From the NCBI GenBank assembly GCA_965207585.1, contig CBDBMT010000001.1, positions 27,435 through 91,434 of the forward strand: a stretch of 64,000 nucleotides of DNA. Direction: 5' to 3'. Under the pieces are notes generated by a model. That model worked only from the letters and a program-made list of their open reading frames with translations. It ran no database searches and was not told the DNA's origin. A program made the position numbers and the translations under genes. Shown here one piece after another: positions 34,178 to 42,621 of this stretch. The first letter of the stretch is position 1. Each line of letters begins with the position of its first letter. This stretch comes from Bin87 sp965207585. Its GTDB lineage: Bacteria; Chloroflexota; Dehalococcoidia; Lucifugimonadales; UBA3495.

Positions 34178-35501
34178 GACGATCGTCGCTATCCTCTCCG
34201 CGCAGTGGCGGCAGTATCTTCGCGTCCACAACCCGCAGCTCCCCAGCCTTCTCCAGTTGGCGCACGTATCCCCACGCTTCCCCCGGCTTCCTGCGCTCCG
34301 ACCTGCTGGACATGGTCGGGAAGGTGAGAAACACCAGATCGTCATCCGCGATCACTGGGTACCGTTCCGGATCGTCCACCTGCACCCAGTGGCGGGCCTT
34401 TCCCTTGCCGACGGGAATCTTGGTGACCCCCGGCTTGTGCCACTGGTAGGCGAGGTTGATCAGCAGCCGGTAGGCCGGCGCCGACTTCACTCCCCACAAC
34501 CGCAGGTTGTTTGAAACCTGTGGGCCATTGCCCGAACCGGGGGGCAGGTCAACGATGATGCGCACTGACTCGTCCAGGGCGCCAGGACCGCGGGGGATGC
34601 CACCCACGGACACGACCCTACGGAGCTCGCTGCGCTTGGTCTGTGGATCGTACAGGGGCACCCTGGCGTCCCAGCTGTCCAGTGCTTCAACCGCAGCCAT
34701 CAGCCTGGGCCAGTACTCGGCGGGGCTCGGGGTGCGGGTTGGGTAAAGCCACTTCAGGAACTCACGCAAAGAGACGGACATGGCCACCGGCTGGCCCCGT
34801 TCTCGTTCCTGCATGGGTACGCTCAATACCGACTCGACGAACATGCGCAGCGCCAGCGGCGCGCCTCGACCGGGGCTGATCGTGGGACCGGCGCCCAGGT
34901 CGTACAGCGCCAGCGGCAAGGCTGGGGACGGCGTATCCGCGCTGGCGAACCCGGGCATCACCAACTGCTTGCCGTCCGGGCCGTACTCCGCGTGAGCCGC
35001 GGGGCTGAACAGTAGCCTGGGGTTGCTTGAGGTGTGGGCCATGGCCAGACGCGCCGGTATGACCCGGTCCGTGGTGCGCCGGTTGGGCTCCACCGGGCGG
35101 GGGCGCTGCTGCCAGGCGTTGACCAGGGGGGCCAGCGGCCAACGCACGTCCTCCCCGGCATCCACCGCGCTGCGGTACTCGTCCCAGAGGTCGCCGATGG
35201 AGATGGCGACGCGCTCCGCAACAATCATCCCATCGCGCAACTCGAAGGGAGCGCGCACGTCGTATCCAAGCAGCGTTGTCAGGCGGTCGCACACCGCGTC
35301 TATGGCGTCCGACGGGCAATCGTCGCTTTTGGTCCAGGCGGTTAGTTCCTGGACCTTGGGGCGTTCTCCCCTTCCCTGCGCCAGCACCTCGTCGGCTTTC
35401 CTGATGTCAGGGAGGGGTGTATCCAGTACCGTGGGCGCGTCTGCGCCTGTTGGCGATCTGCCTTCAGTCGTCAACCTCGTAACCTCCTTCGACATCGACA
35501 T
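34173..35501 (-). CDS. Putative replication initiator protein
   Basis: 442 residues; ATG 35501 with GGGAG 6 bases upstream, overlapping the end of the ATPase gene by 38 bases. It has no motif I can name with certainty. The middle part (SVSLREFLKWLYP ... RLMAAVEALDSWDARVPLYD) and the end (EAWGYVRQLEKAGELRVVD) look like winged-helix blocks, as in plasmid Rep proteins. The assignment rests mainly on position: third gene of a primase-helicase operon, with iterons starting at its 3' end and one iteron copy within it. In RSF1010-like plasmids the order primase, helicase (RepA), initiator (RepC) is similar. Confidence 0.55.
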   Translation of the reverse strand: MSMSKEVTRLTTEGRSPTGADAPTVLDTPLPDIRKADEVLAQGRGERPKVQELTAWTKSDDCPSDAIDAVCDRLTTLLGYDVRAPFELRDGMIVAERVAISIGDLWDEYRSAVDAGEDVRWPLAPLVNAWQQRPRPVEPNRRTTDRVIPARLAMAHTSSNPRLLFSPAAHAEYGPDGKQLVMPGFASADTPSPALPLALYDLGAGPTISPGRGAPLALRMFVESVLSVPMQERERGQPVAMSVSLREFLKWLYPTRTPSPAEYWPRLMAAVEALDSWDARVPLYDPQTKRSELRRVVSVGGIPRGPGALDESVRIIVDLPPGSGNGPQVSNNLRLWGVKSAPAYRLLINLAYQWHKPGVTKIPVGKGKARHWVQVDDPERYPVIADDDLVFLTFPTMSSRSERRKPGEAWGYVRQLEKAGELRVVDAKILPPLRGEDSDDRR

Positions 35502-36612
35502 GGTCCGCTCCCATCACTTCCCAACGCAGCCCGCTGCGGGTGTCCCAGCGCAGCCGCAGCGGCTCCGGCCTGGGTCCATAGTTGCCCTTGACGAACTCCA
35601 GTCTCCAGGTCCTTGGGCTGGCTTCCTCGGATTTGCCGATCTCCGCCTGCAACGTCCACAGCGCCCGGGCGGCGCCCTGCCAGTCGGTGGACCCAGCGTA
35701 GCTCATCCCCGCCGACTTCGGCGGGTGCGCCAGTATCAGCACGGCGCAGTTGTTGGCCTGTCCCCAAGCATCCCAGTGGGACACGAAGGCTCGCACTAGC
35801 CCCCGGGCGTTCTCGTCGGCCGCGTAGGCTGCGGCCAGCGGGTCCAGCACCAGCAAGCGGGCGTTCTCCTGCTCACACAACCGCCGCACGCGTTCCCCTG
35901 TAACGGTGAGTTCCGCCATGGTGGAGATGTGCCGGCCCTGGGGCGGCGCCCACACCGGGCCCTCGCCCACCAGGTTGACGATGCGCAGCTTTTCCAGCCG
36001 CGCCGGTTTCACCCAGGGGGCTGCATCGCCCGAGATCTGGTGCAGTCGCCGGTAGAACTCCTCCGGCTCGTCCTCCCAGGACGCGAACACCACGCCGGCC
36101 CCGTCCATCGGCACGCCGTTGCCCATCCGCATCATCCGGCCGGGACTGATGATCCATTCCCCGTCATCTCCGCCAGAGGCCACGCCGGCGGCCAGCTGCA
36201 GCGCCAGTCGTGACTTCCCCGCGCCGCCCTCTCCGGTGAGGAGGGCCACCCGCCCGGCCGGCAGTCTATCGTTGACCAGCCACTGCCGAGGTTCCGGTGG
36301 CGTGTTGCCCCAGGTGACCACTCGCAGCGGCGTGGCGGTCTCAATCGCCCGGGACAGGGTTTCCAAAGAGCCACGAAGGTCGGTCTGCGCCATGACCACT
36401 GCCTGACGGAAGCCGGTGGGTCCTCTCTCAACTTCGCGCCGCAGTATCGCCAGGGCTTCCTGGGCGAGCCGGTGACCCTCTGCGGTCAGCCGGCCGGCCT
36501 CGATGTCGTCGGCCACCGCCATCAGATCCAGGAGCGCTTGGGACTCCGCGTCCGGGGCGAGTTCCGTCCCCTCGAAGGCCGAGGCGTGTTGGTGGCCATT
36601 GTGGGTCGTCAT
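35464..36612 (-). CDS. RepA-like replicative ATPase/helicase
   Basis: 382 residues from ATG 36612, which overlaps the primase stop as ATGA; GGAGG lies about 10 bases upstream within the primase gene. RecA/KaiC-fold ATPase: Walker A LLTGEGGAGKSRLALQLAAG (about 140), acidic strand FASWEDEPEEF (about 190), Walker B RLLVLDPLAAAY, and a His/Ser motif LILAHPPKSAGMSYAGSTD. This layout matches hexameric RepA helicases of IncQ-type plasmids and the AAA_25 family. Together with the primase and the iterons it indicates autonomous replication. Confidence 0.85.
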   Translation of the reverse strand: MTTHNGHQHASAFEGTELAPDAESQALLDLMAVADDIEAGRLTAEGHRLAQEALAILRREVERGPTGFRQAVVMAQTDLRGSLETLSRAIETATPLRVVTWGNTPPEPRQWLVNDRLPAGRVALLTGEGGAGKSRLALQLAAGVASGGDDGEWIISPGRMMRMGNGVPMDGAGVVFASWEDEPEEFYRRLHQISGDAAPWVKPARLEKLRIVNLVGEGPVWAPPQGRHISTMAELTVTGERVRRLCEQENARLLVLDPLAAAYAADENARGLVRAFVSHWDAWGQANNCAVLILAHPPKSAGMSYAGSTDWQGAARALWTLQAEIGKSEEASPRTWRLEFVKGNYGPRPEPLRLRWDTRSGLRWEVMGADHVDVEGGYEVDD

Positions 36613-37721
36613 GCTGGCAAATCCTCCATCAGCAGCGCGGCCTGGCGCTGGGCTTCCCAACGGGGCCAGCCGTTCATCTCCGCGAGAGTGTGGGCGTAGC
36701 CGGGCCAGCTCTCGGTCAGCGTGGTGAAGGGGTTCATGCTGGAGACGACGCCGGCGTCCTTGCCCTCGGGCGGGAGCACCGCCCGAGCGGTCCCGCCGTG
36801 GATGCGCACCCCGCCGCACAGCCGGCTGGCAGCCCGTTGGCCAGCGGCATCATTGTCCGCATGAATGACTGCGCCAGCCGCCGCGCTGGCCAGCCATCCG
36901 GCAAAGCCGTCGGCGTTCATTCCGGCATCACCCATGCTGGCCACCGCTGGACCGGCGAATCGCGCCGCTAAGGCCAGGGCGTCCGCCACGCCCTCGACAA
37001 CTCTCACCGGCGTCTCGGTACTGACCAGCAGGGGGTTGCCCAGGATCAGCACCGCTCCGATCTTGTCTCCCAGGGTCCGCTTGCCCAGGCCGCCATCCTG
37101 TTGGGGTCGGTCGAGGGCTGGATTGCCATCTCGGTCCACGGCGATGATCTCCACAGCCTGCGGGTTCGGCAATCGGGGCCACGCTTCAACCCATGCGGCG
37201 GGCGTGGTCAGCAGCGCCGCCAAGGAACCGGCTCCGGTGTGCGGCCCGGGCCGTGTGCGAGACGCCGGCAGCCAGCGGAGCGGTGTGGGGGCTTCCACCT
37301 CGGGCCGCCACAGGTTGCGATTGGCGAACCAGCGACGGGCAGGATGGCCAGCGTCGTTCGGTATGGCCTCAGTCTCCGTCCAAATCCTGGACGGCAAGCC
37401 GTTTCGTGGCAGCTGACGTGGCGGGGGAGCAGGTTGGCGTGGCGGCACTGGCGGTGAAGGCCGGTTGCGCAGATGTGGGACTACCAAGGCCTCGCGCAGC
37501 TCGTCGTTGCGCCGGCAGTCAAAACAGTGGACGCTGATCCACCCTTCGTCGTTCACCCAGATGGCGGCCGGCGCGTTCTTCTTGCGGTGCTCCAGTGGGC
37601 AGAAGAAGCTCCAGCCACCCCGGATGCGGTTGTCCTTGACGCCCCGCAGGCCCGGCAGGATGGCGTTAATGATCAACTGCTCCGATGCAGCAGCCCGCTC
37701 TGTGGTGGTAGAATACGCCAC
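36609..37721 (-). CDS. Primase with CHC2-type zinc finger and Toprim domain
   Basis: 370 residues from GTG 37721, chosen for GAGGAGG about 11 bases upstream; the longer frame begins inside a hairpin. N-terminal zinc finger: FFCPLEHRKKNAPA ... ISVHCFDCRRND, Cys/His spacing of CHC2 primases. Toprim: RVVEGVADALAL with the catalytic Glu, and VIHADNDAAGQRAA with the DxD. The pattern is that of plasmid and phage primases. First gene of the primase-ATPase-initiator operon, read with overlapping stop/start codons. Confidence 0.88.
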   Translation of the reverse strand: MAYSTTTERAAASEQLIINAILPGLRGVKDNRIRGGWSFFCPLEHRKKNAPAAIWVNDEGWISVHCFDCRRNDELREALVVPHLRNRPSPPVPPRQPAPPPRQLPRNGLPSRIWTETEAIPNDAGHPARRWFANRNLWRPEVEAPTPLRWLPASRTRPGPHTGAGSLAALLTTPAAWVEAWPRLPNPQAVEIIAVDRDGNPALDRPQQDGGLGKRTLGDKIGAVLILGNPLLVSTETPVRVVEGVADALALAARFAGPAVASMGDAGMNADGFAGWLASAAAGAVIHADNDAAGQRAASRLCGGVRIHGGTARAVLPPEGKDAGVVSSMNPFTTLTESWPGYAHTLAEMNGWPRWEAQRQAALLMEDLPA

Positions 37722-37758
37722 GCCAGGGTCAACCTCCTCACAAGTTGGCCTCTGAAAA

Positions 37759-37784
37759 GCCGTCCGGTCCGCCAACCGGACGGC
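37759..37784. terminator. Hairpin in the leader of the primase operon
   Basis: Perfect 10-bp stem GCCGTCCGGT / ACCGGACGGC with 6-base loop. Four T residues follow on the minus strand (CTTTTC), and GATTTTAT on the plus strand. On the minus strand it stands 38 bases before the primase start, so it would end transcripts coming from parA/RHH or attenuate primase expression. Confidence 0.6.
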
Positions 37785-37866
37785 GCGATTTTATCATCCT
37801 TCCACATCGCCATCCAACGCCGGCTGACGGACTGGAAACTTTATGAAACGGTCGAGATCGATGCGA

Positions 37867-38157
37867 TGTATGGATGTACAATTGTCGTCATGTCCTGATG
37901 TTCAACCGGACACGTTACCCAATGAGCGAGGAGCGGCGCACTCGACGGATGTCGTGAGTAACGTTGTACCGTTGAACCGATGGATATTTGTACATCGATA
38001 CATCCGCTGAAGCTATCCTCAGGTTGCCCTTTGGCTTGCACAGTCGGGAACTTGGAGCCGTCGATTGCCTGCCCTCCGGGATTGAGGTGGTCGTTCCAGT
38101 CGAATGGCCGGCTGAACTTTTGCCGCGTGTTCATCGGTAGATTTGTACATCACTACA
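37867..38157. promoter_or_regulatory. Three TGTA-N6-TACA palindromes between the RHH gene and the primase
   Basis: Sites at 37867-37880 (TGTATGGATGTACA), 37989-38002 (TGTACATCGATACA) and 38144-38157 (TGTACATCACTACA). In one orientation or the other all three share a TTGTACATC half. Located directly downstream of the RHH/ParA genes and upstream of the primase, they are good candidates for a partition site (parS) and/or operators. The remaining 38003-38143 includes a short segment (38045-38070) identical in part to the HNH gene, and no gene. Confidence 0.6.
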
Positions 38158-38185
38158 TACAAACACGTCGGTTGCTTGTCATGGC

Positions 38186-38395
38186 TCACCGCTGATCGGC
38201 GAAGAAGTTCTCGATGGCCGTGATCACCAACGCGGTTACGCTGGTGTCTTCCAGGGCGGCTTTTACGCGGAGTTGACGATGCATATCCGCGGGTATCAGG
38301 CAGTGCAGCTGAGACGTATCTACAGCTGCGGCCTGGTTTACAAAAGCGTCCCGTTGCTCTGAATTACGCTGACTTGGTCTGCTGTGCAGTGTCAT
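38186..38395 (-). CDS. Ribbon-helix-helix partition/regulator protein (ParG/omega-like)
   Basis: 69 residues. A flexible N-terminus is followed by the RHH pattern: QLHCLIPADMHRQLRVKAALEDTSVTALVITAIENFF, with the LKVKAA...T-VTALV core typical of plasmid ParB substitutes and copy-number regulators. The start overlaps the parA stop by 32 bases, so the two are translated together. It would bind the nearby TGTA-N6-TACA palindromes, repress the operon and load ParA (inference from ParFG and delta-omega systems). Confidence 0.8.
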   Translation of the reverse strand: MTLHSRPSQRNSEQRDAFVNQAAAVDTSQLHCLIPADMHRQLRVKAALEDTSVTALVITAIENFFADQR

Positions 38396-39023
38396 AGCAC
38401 ATCCTCTCTAATTCACCGCGAATCGCCAGTATTTCATTGCGCGCGGTCTGGTCTCGCCCTTCTAGCACAGAACCGCCTTCGATCGCGGCCTGGGGATAGG
38501 AAACCCGTTCCGTGGTGCGGGCCTGTAGGGCCGGCAGGCTGTACTCCGCTAGGGCGTCGTCGATCTGCCGGCTGAGCCGAGTGCGGGGACGGCTCATGGT
38601 GATGACGAAGGCCGACTTGGGCATACCATTGGTTGTTTTCTGCCGAGCTTTTACGGCCTCCACGATGTCCGAGGCTGCCCACACGTCGAAGGGACTGGCC
38701 TTCGCCGGTATCAGAACCACGTCGGCTGCTCGCACCGCATCGGCGCTGGTCTTGGTGATTCCCGGGGGTCCGTCGATAATGATCCACCTGTAGTCTGGCG
38801 CTAAGCTCCGTACTTTCTGGATCAGATGGTTAGGATCCCCCGGCACAACGGTGAGGTTCATGAGATGCTGTTTTTGGCTGTCGAACCAATCTAGGGCGCT
38901 GCCCTGGGGATCGGCGTCAAGGAGCATGACCGGAGCCGTTTCCGCGAATGCCCAGGCCAGGTTCGTCGAAAGAGTGGTCTTGCCGGTGCCCCCTTTCTGG
39001 TTCACGATGGCGATCACTGGCAT
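38364..39023 (-). CDS. parA: ParA-family partition ATPase
   Basis: 219 residues from ATG 39023 (GGAG 7 bases upstream). Deviant Walker A NQKGGTGKTTLSTNL at the very start with both lysines, Walker A' LLDADPQGSALDWF, Walker B WIIIDGPPG. The lack of an N-terminal HTH makes it a small type Ib (ParF-like) partition ATPase, which works with an RHH protein, here the adjacent 38186-38395. It would segregate a low-copy replicon by binding DNA in its ATP form. Confidence 0.92.
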   Translation of the reverse strand: MPVIAIVNQKGGTGKTTLSTNLAWAFAETAPVMLLDADPQGSALDWFDSQKQHLMNLTVVPGDPNHLIQKVRSLAPDYRWIIIDGPPGITKTSADAVRAADVVLIPAKASPFDVWAASDIVEAVKARQKTTNGMPKSAFVITMSRPRTRLSRQIDDALAEYSLPALQARTTERVSYPQAAIEGGSVLEGRDQTARNEILAIRGELERMCYDTAQQTKSA

Positions 39024-39037
39024 GGTTCCACTCCGCG

Positions 39038-39083
39038 TGTACAACGGTACAGATCAACAACTGTCATTGTGTGCATAAGTACA
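39038..39083. promoter_or_regulatory. Two TGTA-N6-TACA-type sites in front of parA
   Basis: TGTACAACGGTACA at 39038-39051, exact, ending 15 bases before the parA ATG; and TGTGCATAAGTACA at 39070-39083 with one mismatch. The spacing between centres is 32 bases, about three helical turns. Position fits autorepression of the parA-RHH operon. Confidence 0.6.
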
Positions 39084-39522
39084 ACTCTATCACCAGCATA
39101 GCGGCAGGCGCGCCGTCTTGCAAAACGTTCACGGTGCCAAGTTTGGCCAATCTTCCCATCGACGGACCCGCCTCTGGAATTTGGTGGGAAGTAGCGTGCA
39201 GCTGCTCGCCCCCCGGCGACGATCCGTAAAGACGGCGGGTAGTGGACGTGCGCAACGACCATCATCACAAGGTAACCTGTGCCTCGCGGATCCGTGCCAG
39301 GCGGCCGGTCTCCACAGGTCTCTTACCGCAATGTGCCCCCTGATCTCGCCCGTCACCGTGGATGTGGCTCGTCAATATCCCCTTTGCGCCGCCAACCCAC
39401 TCAGCGCTGGGCCCAATCGGTCGGGGTCAACGCTACGCCAGCCCTTTCCCGCACCCTTCATTCCTCGTTTGACCAACTCCACCGTATTGCTTCGGTGGAT
39501 TCGGGCTAAGGAATGTTGACTG
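39084..39522. other. Stretch without convincing gene
   Basis: Overlapping short open frames on both strands, none with homologous features. One minus-strand frame ending at 39064 (GRLAKLGTVNVLQDGAPAAM) has acceptable composition but no ribosome site. It should contain the parA promoter. Confidence 0.4.
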
Positions 39523-39975
39523 ATGGCAGACGACTATAGGTGCCACGCGTGCCGGATCATTCGCAAGATTTTGGAAGCAACCCAACCCCTGATGCCTCGT
39601 GCGGAGTGTGGGCTCGTGATTCACGACATTGCCCAGCGAGCGCACGAATCGGGATTTGACCGAGGCCTGGCCATGCAGATGGCTGAGCATTTTGATCCCG
39701 CTGTTCGGAGCCCTAACCTCAACTGTTTTCCGGTGCTTGACGATGGGACGATTGGGATACCAGCTCCCGGTCAGGATCCCATCCTCTGGACGATAGCCGG
39801 AGACAAACCGATTTGGTTGGATTATTCTGAGAGTGGAACAGTTAGCACTAGCGCCGGAGAGGATCATCGTGACCACAACACCAGACACCACCACCCGCGT
39901 GGCCGAACTCTTGGCCGACGCCCGGGAGGTTCACTCCCAAGCCTTGGAAAGTATGACCGCCGGCGACATTCGTGA
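39523..39975 (+). CDS. Hypothetical protein with N-terminal Cys pair
   Basis: Up to 150 residues from ATG 39523, with AAGGA about 10 bases upstream. The first about 110 residues (DDYRCHACRIIRKILEATQ, then VIHDIAQRAHESGFDRGLA, ILWTIAGDKPIWLDY) have good coding character. The final about 40 overlap the next gene in another frame and look spurious, so a frameshift or an alternative end near 39860 is possible. No family recognised. The Cys-His-x-x-Cys could be part of a metal site. Confidence 0.45.
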   Translation: MADDYRCHACRIIRKILEATQPLMPRAECGLVIHDIAQRAHESGFDRGLAMQMAEHFDPAVRSPNLNCFPVLDDGTIGIPAPGQDPILWTIAGDKPIWLDYSESGTVSTSAGEDHRDHNTRHHHPRGRTLGRRPGGSLPSLGKYDRRRHS

Positions 39976-40270
39976 CGCCGCGGAGAAGGCCTGGTGCGCT
40001 ACTAAGAGGGCCACCGACGCGCTGGTGCTGGCACGCACCGGGACGGAACCAGAACGGTCGTCTGAAACTTCACGGGGTTTGTCGGGTTTGGCTACTGCTG
40101 ATCAGGCCGTCCGCCCTTTGCGTCGTCGCTATTACTCCAGACAGGCGGAACTTCACGGCGCGTGTTTCTACGACGGCATTTGCGAACCCGTTGATGAGGT
40201 AGAGCGGCGCATTCGGGAAACCGCCGCCTACATCGACGATGCGGCAGCGCTGGTCGCCGGCAGCCACTGA
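39869..40270 (+). CDS. HEPN-like helical protein
   Basis: 133 residues from GTG 39869 (GAGAGG 6 bases upstream). The helical pattern AGDIRDAAEKAWCATKRATDALVLARTG is that of HEPN/PaREP1-like domains, which include RNases paired with nucleotidyltransferases (MNT). No MNT gene is adjacent, and the RxxxxH motif of active HEPN RNases is not evident, so it may be inactive or of a different function. The IS701 element begins 90 bases downstream. Confidence 0.6.
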   Translation: MTTTPDTTTRVAELLADAREVHSQALESMTAGDIRDAAEKAWCATKRATDALVLARTGTEPERSSETSRGLSGLATADQAVRPLRRRYYSRQAELHGACFYDGICEPVDEVERRIRETAAYIDDAAALVAGSH

Positions 40271-40359
40271 CTCCGGCTGCCGAAGGTTTCACATTGCCGG
40301 AGTACCTGGAAAAGCCCGAGGTCAATGTTCGGTGGCCATCGCTCCAACTCCCGGGCTAG

Positions 40360-41779
40360 TATTACAGCCGCAGATTATGTGATAGGTTGAGCCCATGATT
40401 GTTGCTGAGCGGGGAGGGGTTGGTTATGGGCCAAACGGTACTGGAGCAGGAGGATGTGCTGGAGTGGGCCGCGGGGCTCCAGGCATTGCACGAGCGTATC
40501 GCGGGCCGCTTCGGTCGCCGAGAGCCGCGACGGAGAGCCCTGGCCTACCTGAAGGGATTGCTGGGATCGGTGGAGCGCAAGAATGGGTGGCAGTTGGTGG
40601 AGTATGCTGGCGACGCCACTCCGGACGGAGTGCAGCGACTGCTGGCCACATACCGCTGGGATGCTGATGGAGTGAGGGACGACCTGCGGGAGTACGTGGT
40701 GGAGCATCTGGGAGACCCGGGGGCGGTGCTGGTGGTGGATGAGACGGGGTTTTTGAAGCAGGGCAGCAAATCGGTGGGAGTGCAGCGGCAGTACAGCGGC
40801 ACGGCGGGGAAGGTGGAGAACTGCCAGATCGGGGTGTTTCTGGCCTACGGCAGCAAGGGTGGCCGGGCCTTTCTGGATCGGGAGTTGTACCTGCCCTAGG
40901 TCTGGGCGGAGGACTGGGAGCGGCGTCGGGAAGCGGGCGTTCCGGAAGGGGTGGCGTTTCGCACCAAGGGGCAGTTGGCTCGGGTGATGATTGCTCGGGC
41001 CGTGGCGTCCGCGGTGCCCTTTGGCTGGGTGGTGGGAGACACGGTGTACGGCAATGATGGCAAACTGCGGCGGTGGCTGGAAGGGCAAGGGATACCCTAC
41101 GTGCTGGCGGTGAAGAACAATGAGACGCTGTGGGTCGGCACGGAGAGTGGCTTGGCGCCAGTGGCAGCGCGGCAGTTGGCTCAGCAGATACCCGATGACC
41201 AGTGGGAACGTCTGAGTGCCGGAGAGGGGAGCAAGGGTCCCCGTCTCTACGATTGGGGACGGGTGTTGCTACGGCCCGGGTCGGAGCCGGATCAGGGGCA
41301 TTGGCTGCTGGTGCGGCGCAGCATCACCGACCCCGAGGACCTGGCTTACTACGTCTGTTTCGGGGCGGCGGATACCCTGATGATGGAACTGGTCCGCGTG
41401 GCGGGCACCAGATGGATCATCGAAGATGCCTTCAAGGAGGCCAAGCAGGAGGTGGGTCTGGACGAGTACCAGGTGCGCCGCTGGACCGGGTGGTACCGCC
41501 ACATCACTCTGGCCCTGCTGATCCATGCCTTTCTGGCGGTGACCCGGTGCTACGCCGACGCCGCCGATGCAAAAGGGGGGCGGTGAATATGGCCGAACTC
41601 ATCCCCATGACGGTGCCCGAGGTGCGACGCCTGCTATGCCGACTGCTGTGGCAACGACCCCAGCGTGATGACCTTACGGTACGGTGGTCGCGATGGAGAC
41701 GAAGGCATCAGGCCCGGGCCGGGCATTCCTATCGCAAGCGACGCCTCCAAACCCCTCCCAATCATGTGCGGCTGTAATA
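40360..41779 (+). mobile_element. IS701-family insertion sequence, 1420 bp
   Basis: Ends TATTACAGCCGCA (40360-40372) and its inverse TGCGGCTGTAATA (41767-41779). Immediately outside both ends is CTAG (40356-40359 and 41780-41783), the 4-bp YTAR target duplication known for IS701. Intact ends and target repeat mean the insertion is relatively recent, although the transposase frame is broken. It sits between the HEPN-like gene and the TPR gene and may have displaced the promoter or first codons of the latter. Confidence 0.92.
40426..41777 (+). pseudogene. IS701-family transposase, interrupted
   Basis: ATG 40426 after GGGGAGGGG. The N-terminal part carries LVVDETGFLKQG (first catalytic Asp), then LYLP is followed by an in-frame TAG at 40897-40899; the same frame continues VWAEDWERRREAGVP, VVGDTVYGND (second Asp) and RWIIEDAFKEAKQEVGLDEYQVR (catalytic Glu). 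A second break follows at AAAAGGGGGGCGGTGA (about 41575-41586), after which the usual C-terminus (MAELIPMTVPEVRRLLCRL ... TPPNHVRL) is in another frame. Two lesions mean inactive, unless the first is read through and the G-run is a frameshift site. Confidence 0.88.
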
Positions 41780-41802
41780 CTAGGCTCGTCACCTTGGAAA
41801 CG

Positions 41803-42531
41803 ATGGAGGGCGGGTCTCCACATCTCCGAGGCCTCACCTTACGTCTCAGCACTCCGCAGCAAGAGCAGGACCGAGATACCCGTTTCAACGAAAGAATATC
41901 AAGCATCCGATACGCGGTGGGCCTGGCCCACATCCTGAACGGAGACCACCAATCCGGCCTCGCCGCCTACTGCGGCCAGGGCCCCGTCCCGATATGCGGC
42001 CACGAGACCCGCGGTTTCCCATGGAGCCCGCAGTTCTACGACTCCGACGACCCGTGGCTCCACATATACGCCGGACTCGCCAGATGCGCCCAGCGACACG
42101 ATGGAGATTTCACCTGCGACGCCTATCGCGATACTCTCTATCGTTTCGAGCACGCCATCGAGCTCGACCCATCCAACACCATGGCGCGCGAACTCCGCGC
42201 TGTCGCCCACCTCGCTCACCACGGCGTGGAGGACCAGCGATCAGACGCCTACTTCAAGCAAGCCCTGGAGACCTACCCGGATCCAGCTGCCCTGTACCGC
42301 TTCCGCATCCCGTTGCTGACCAAGGCCGAACTCTGGGACGCAGTGGTCGCAGATTACGACGTTCTCATCGGGATCGACGCCGAGAACGCAGCGGAACACC
42401 ATTTCCAACGGGCCGAAGCCCATGCCAAGCTGGAGAACCGCGCCGCCGCCGAATCGGACTACCTGAAAGCCCTGGAACTGGGCTACGATCAAGATAGTGT
42501 GCGACGCGCCCTCACCGAGCTCTCCAAATAG
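41803..42531 (+). CDS. Tetratricopeptide-repeat-like protein
   Basis: 242 residues from ATG 41803, first start after the IS701 right end; the frame is open back into the IS, so the original N-terminus may have been lost. TPR-like helices: TLYRFEHAIELDPSNTMARE, YFKQALETYPDPAALY, AVVADYDVLIGIDAENAAEHHF and AAAESDYLKALELGYD. No signal or membrane segment. Probably a protein-interaction scaffold; partner unknown. Confidence 0.65.
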   Translation: MEGGSPHLRGLTLRLSTPQQEQDRDTRFNERISSIRYAVGLAHILNGDHQSGLAAYCGQGPVPICGHETRGFPWSPQFYDSDDPWLHIYAGLARCAQRHDGDFTCDAYRDTLYRFEHAIELDPSNTMARELRAVAHLAHHGVEDQRSDAYFKQALETYPDPAALYRFRIPLLTKAELWDAVVADYDVLIGIDAENAAEHHFQRAEAHAKLENRAAAESDYLKALELGYDQDSVRRALTELSK

Positions 42532-42621
42532 GGCGCCCGGGCACTGACCACATCGACCAGACAATGGCAGAGGACTGGATCCCAGCCTAAAACTCCATCC
42601 TTCCCAATCGATGAGGCCATT

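Noticed and set aside
39014..39268. 84-codon minus-strand open frame in front of parA
   Set aside because: Overlaps the operator-like palindromes and the parA start, lacks a ribosome site and shows no family resemblance.
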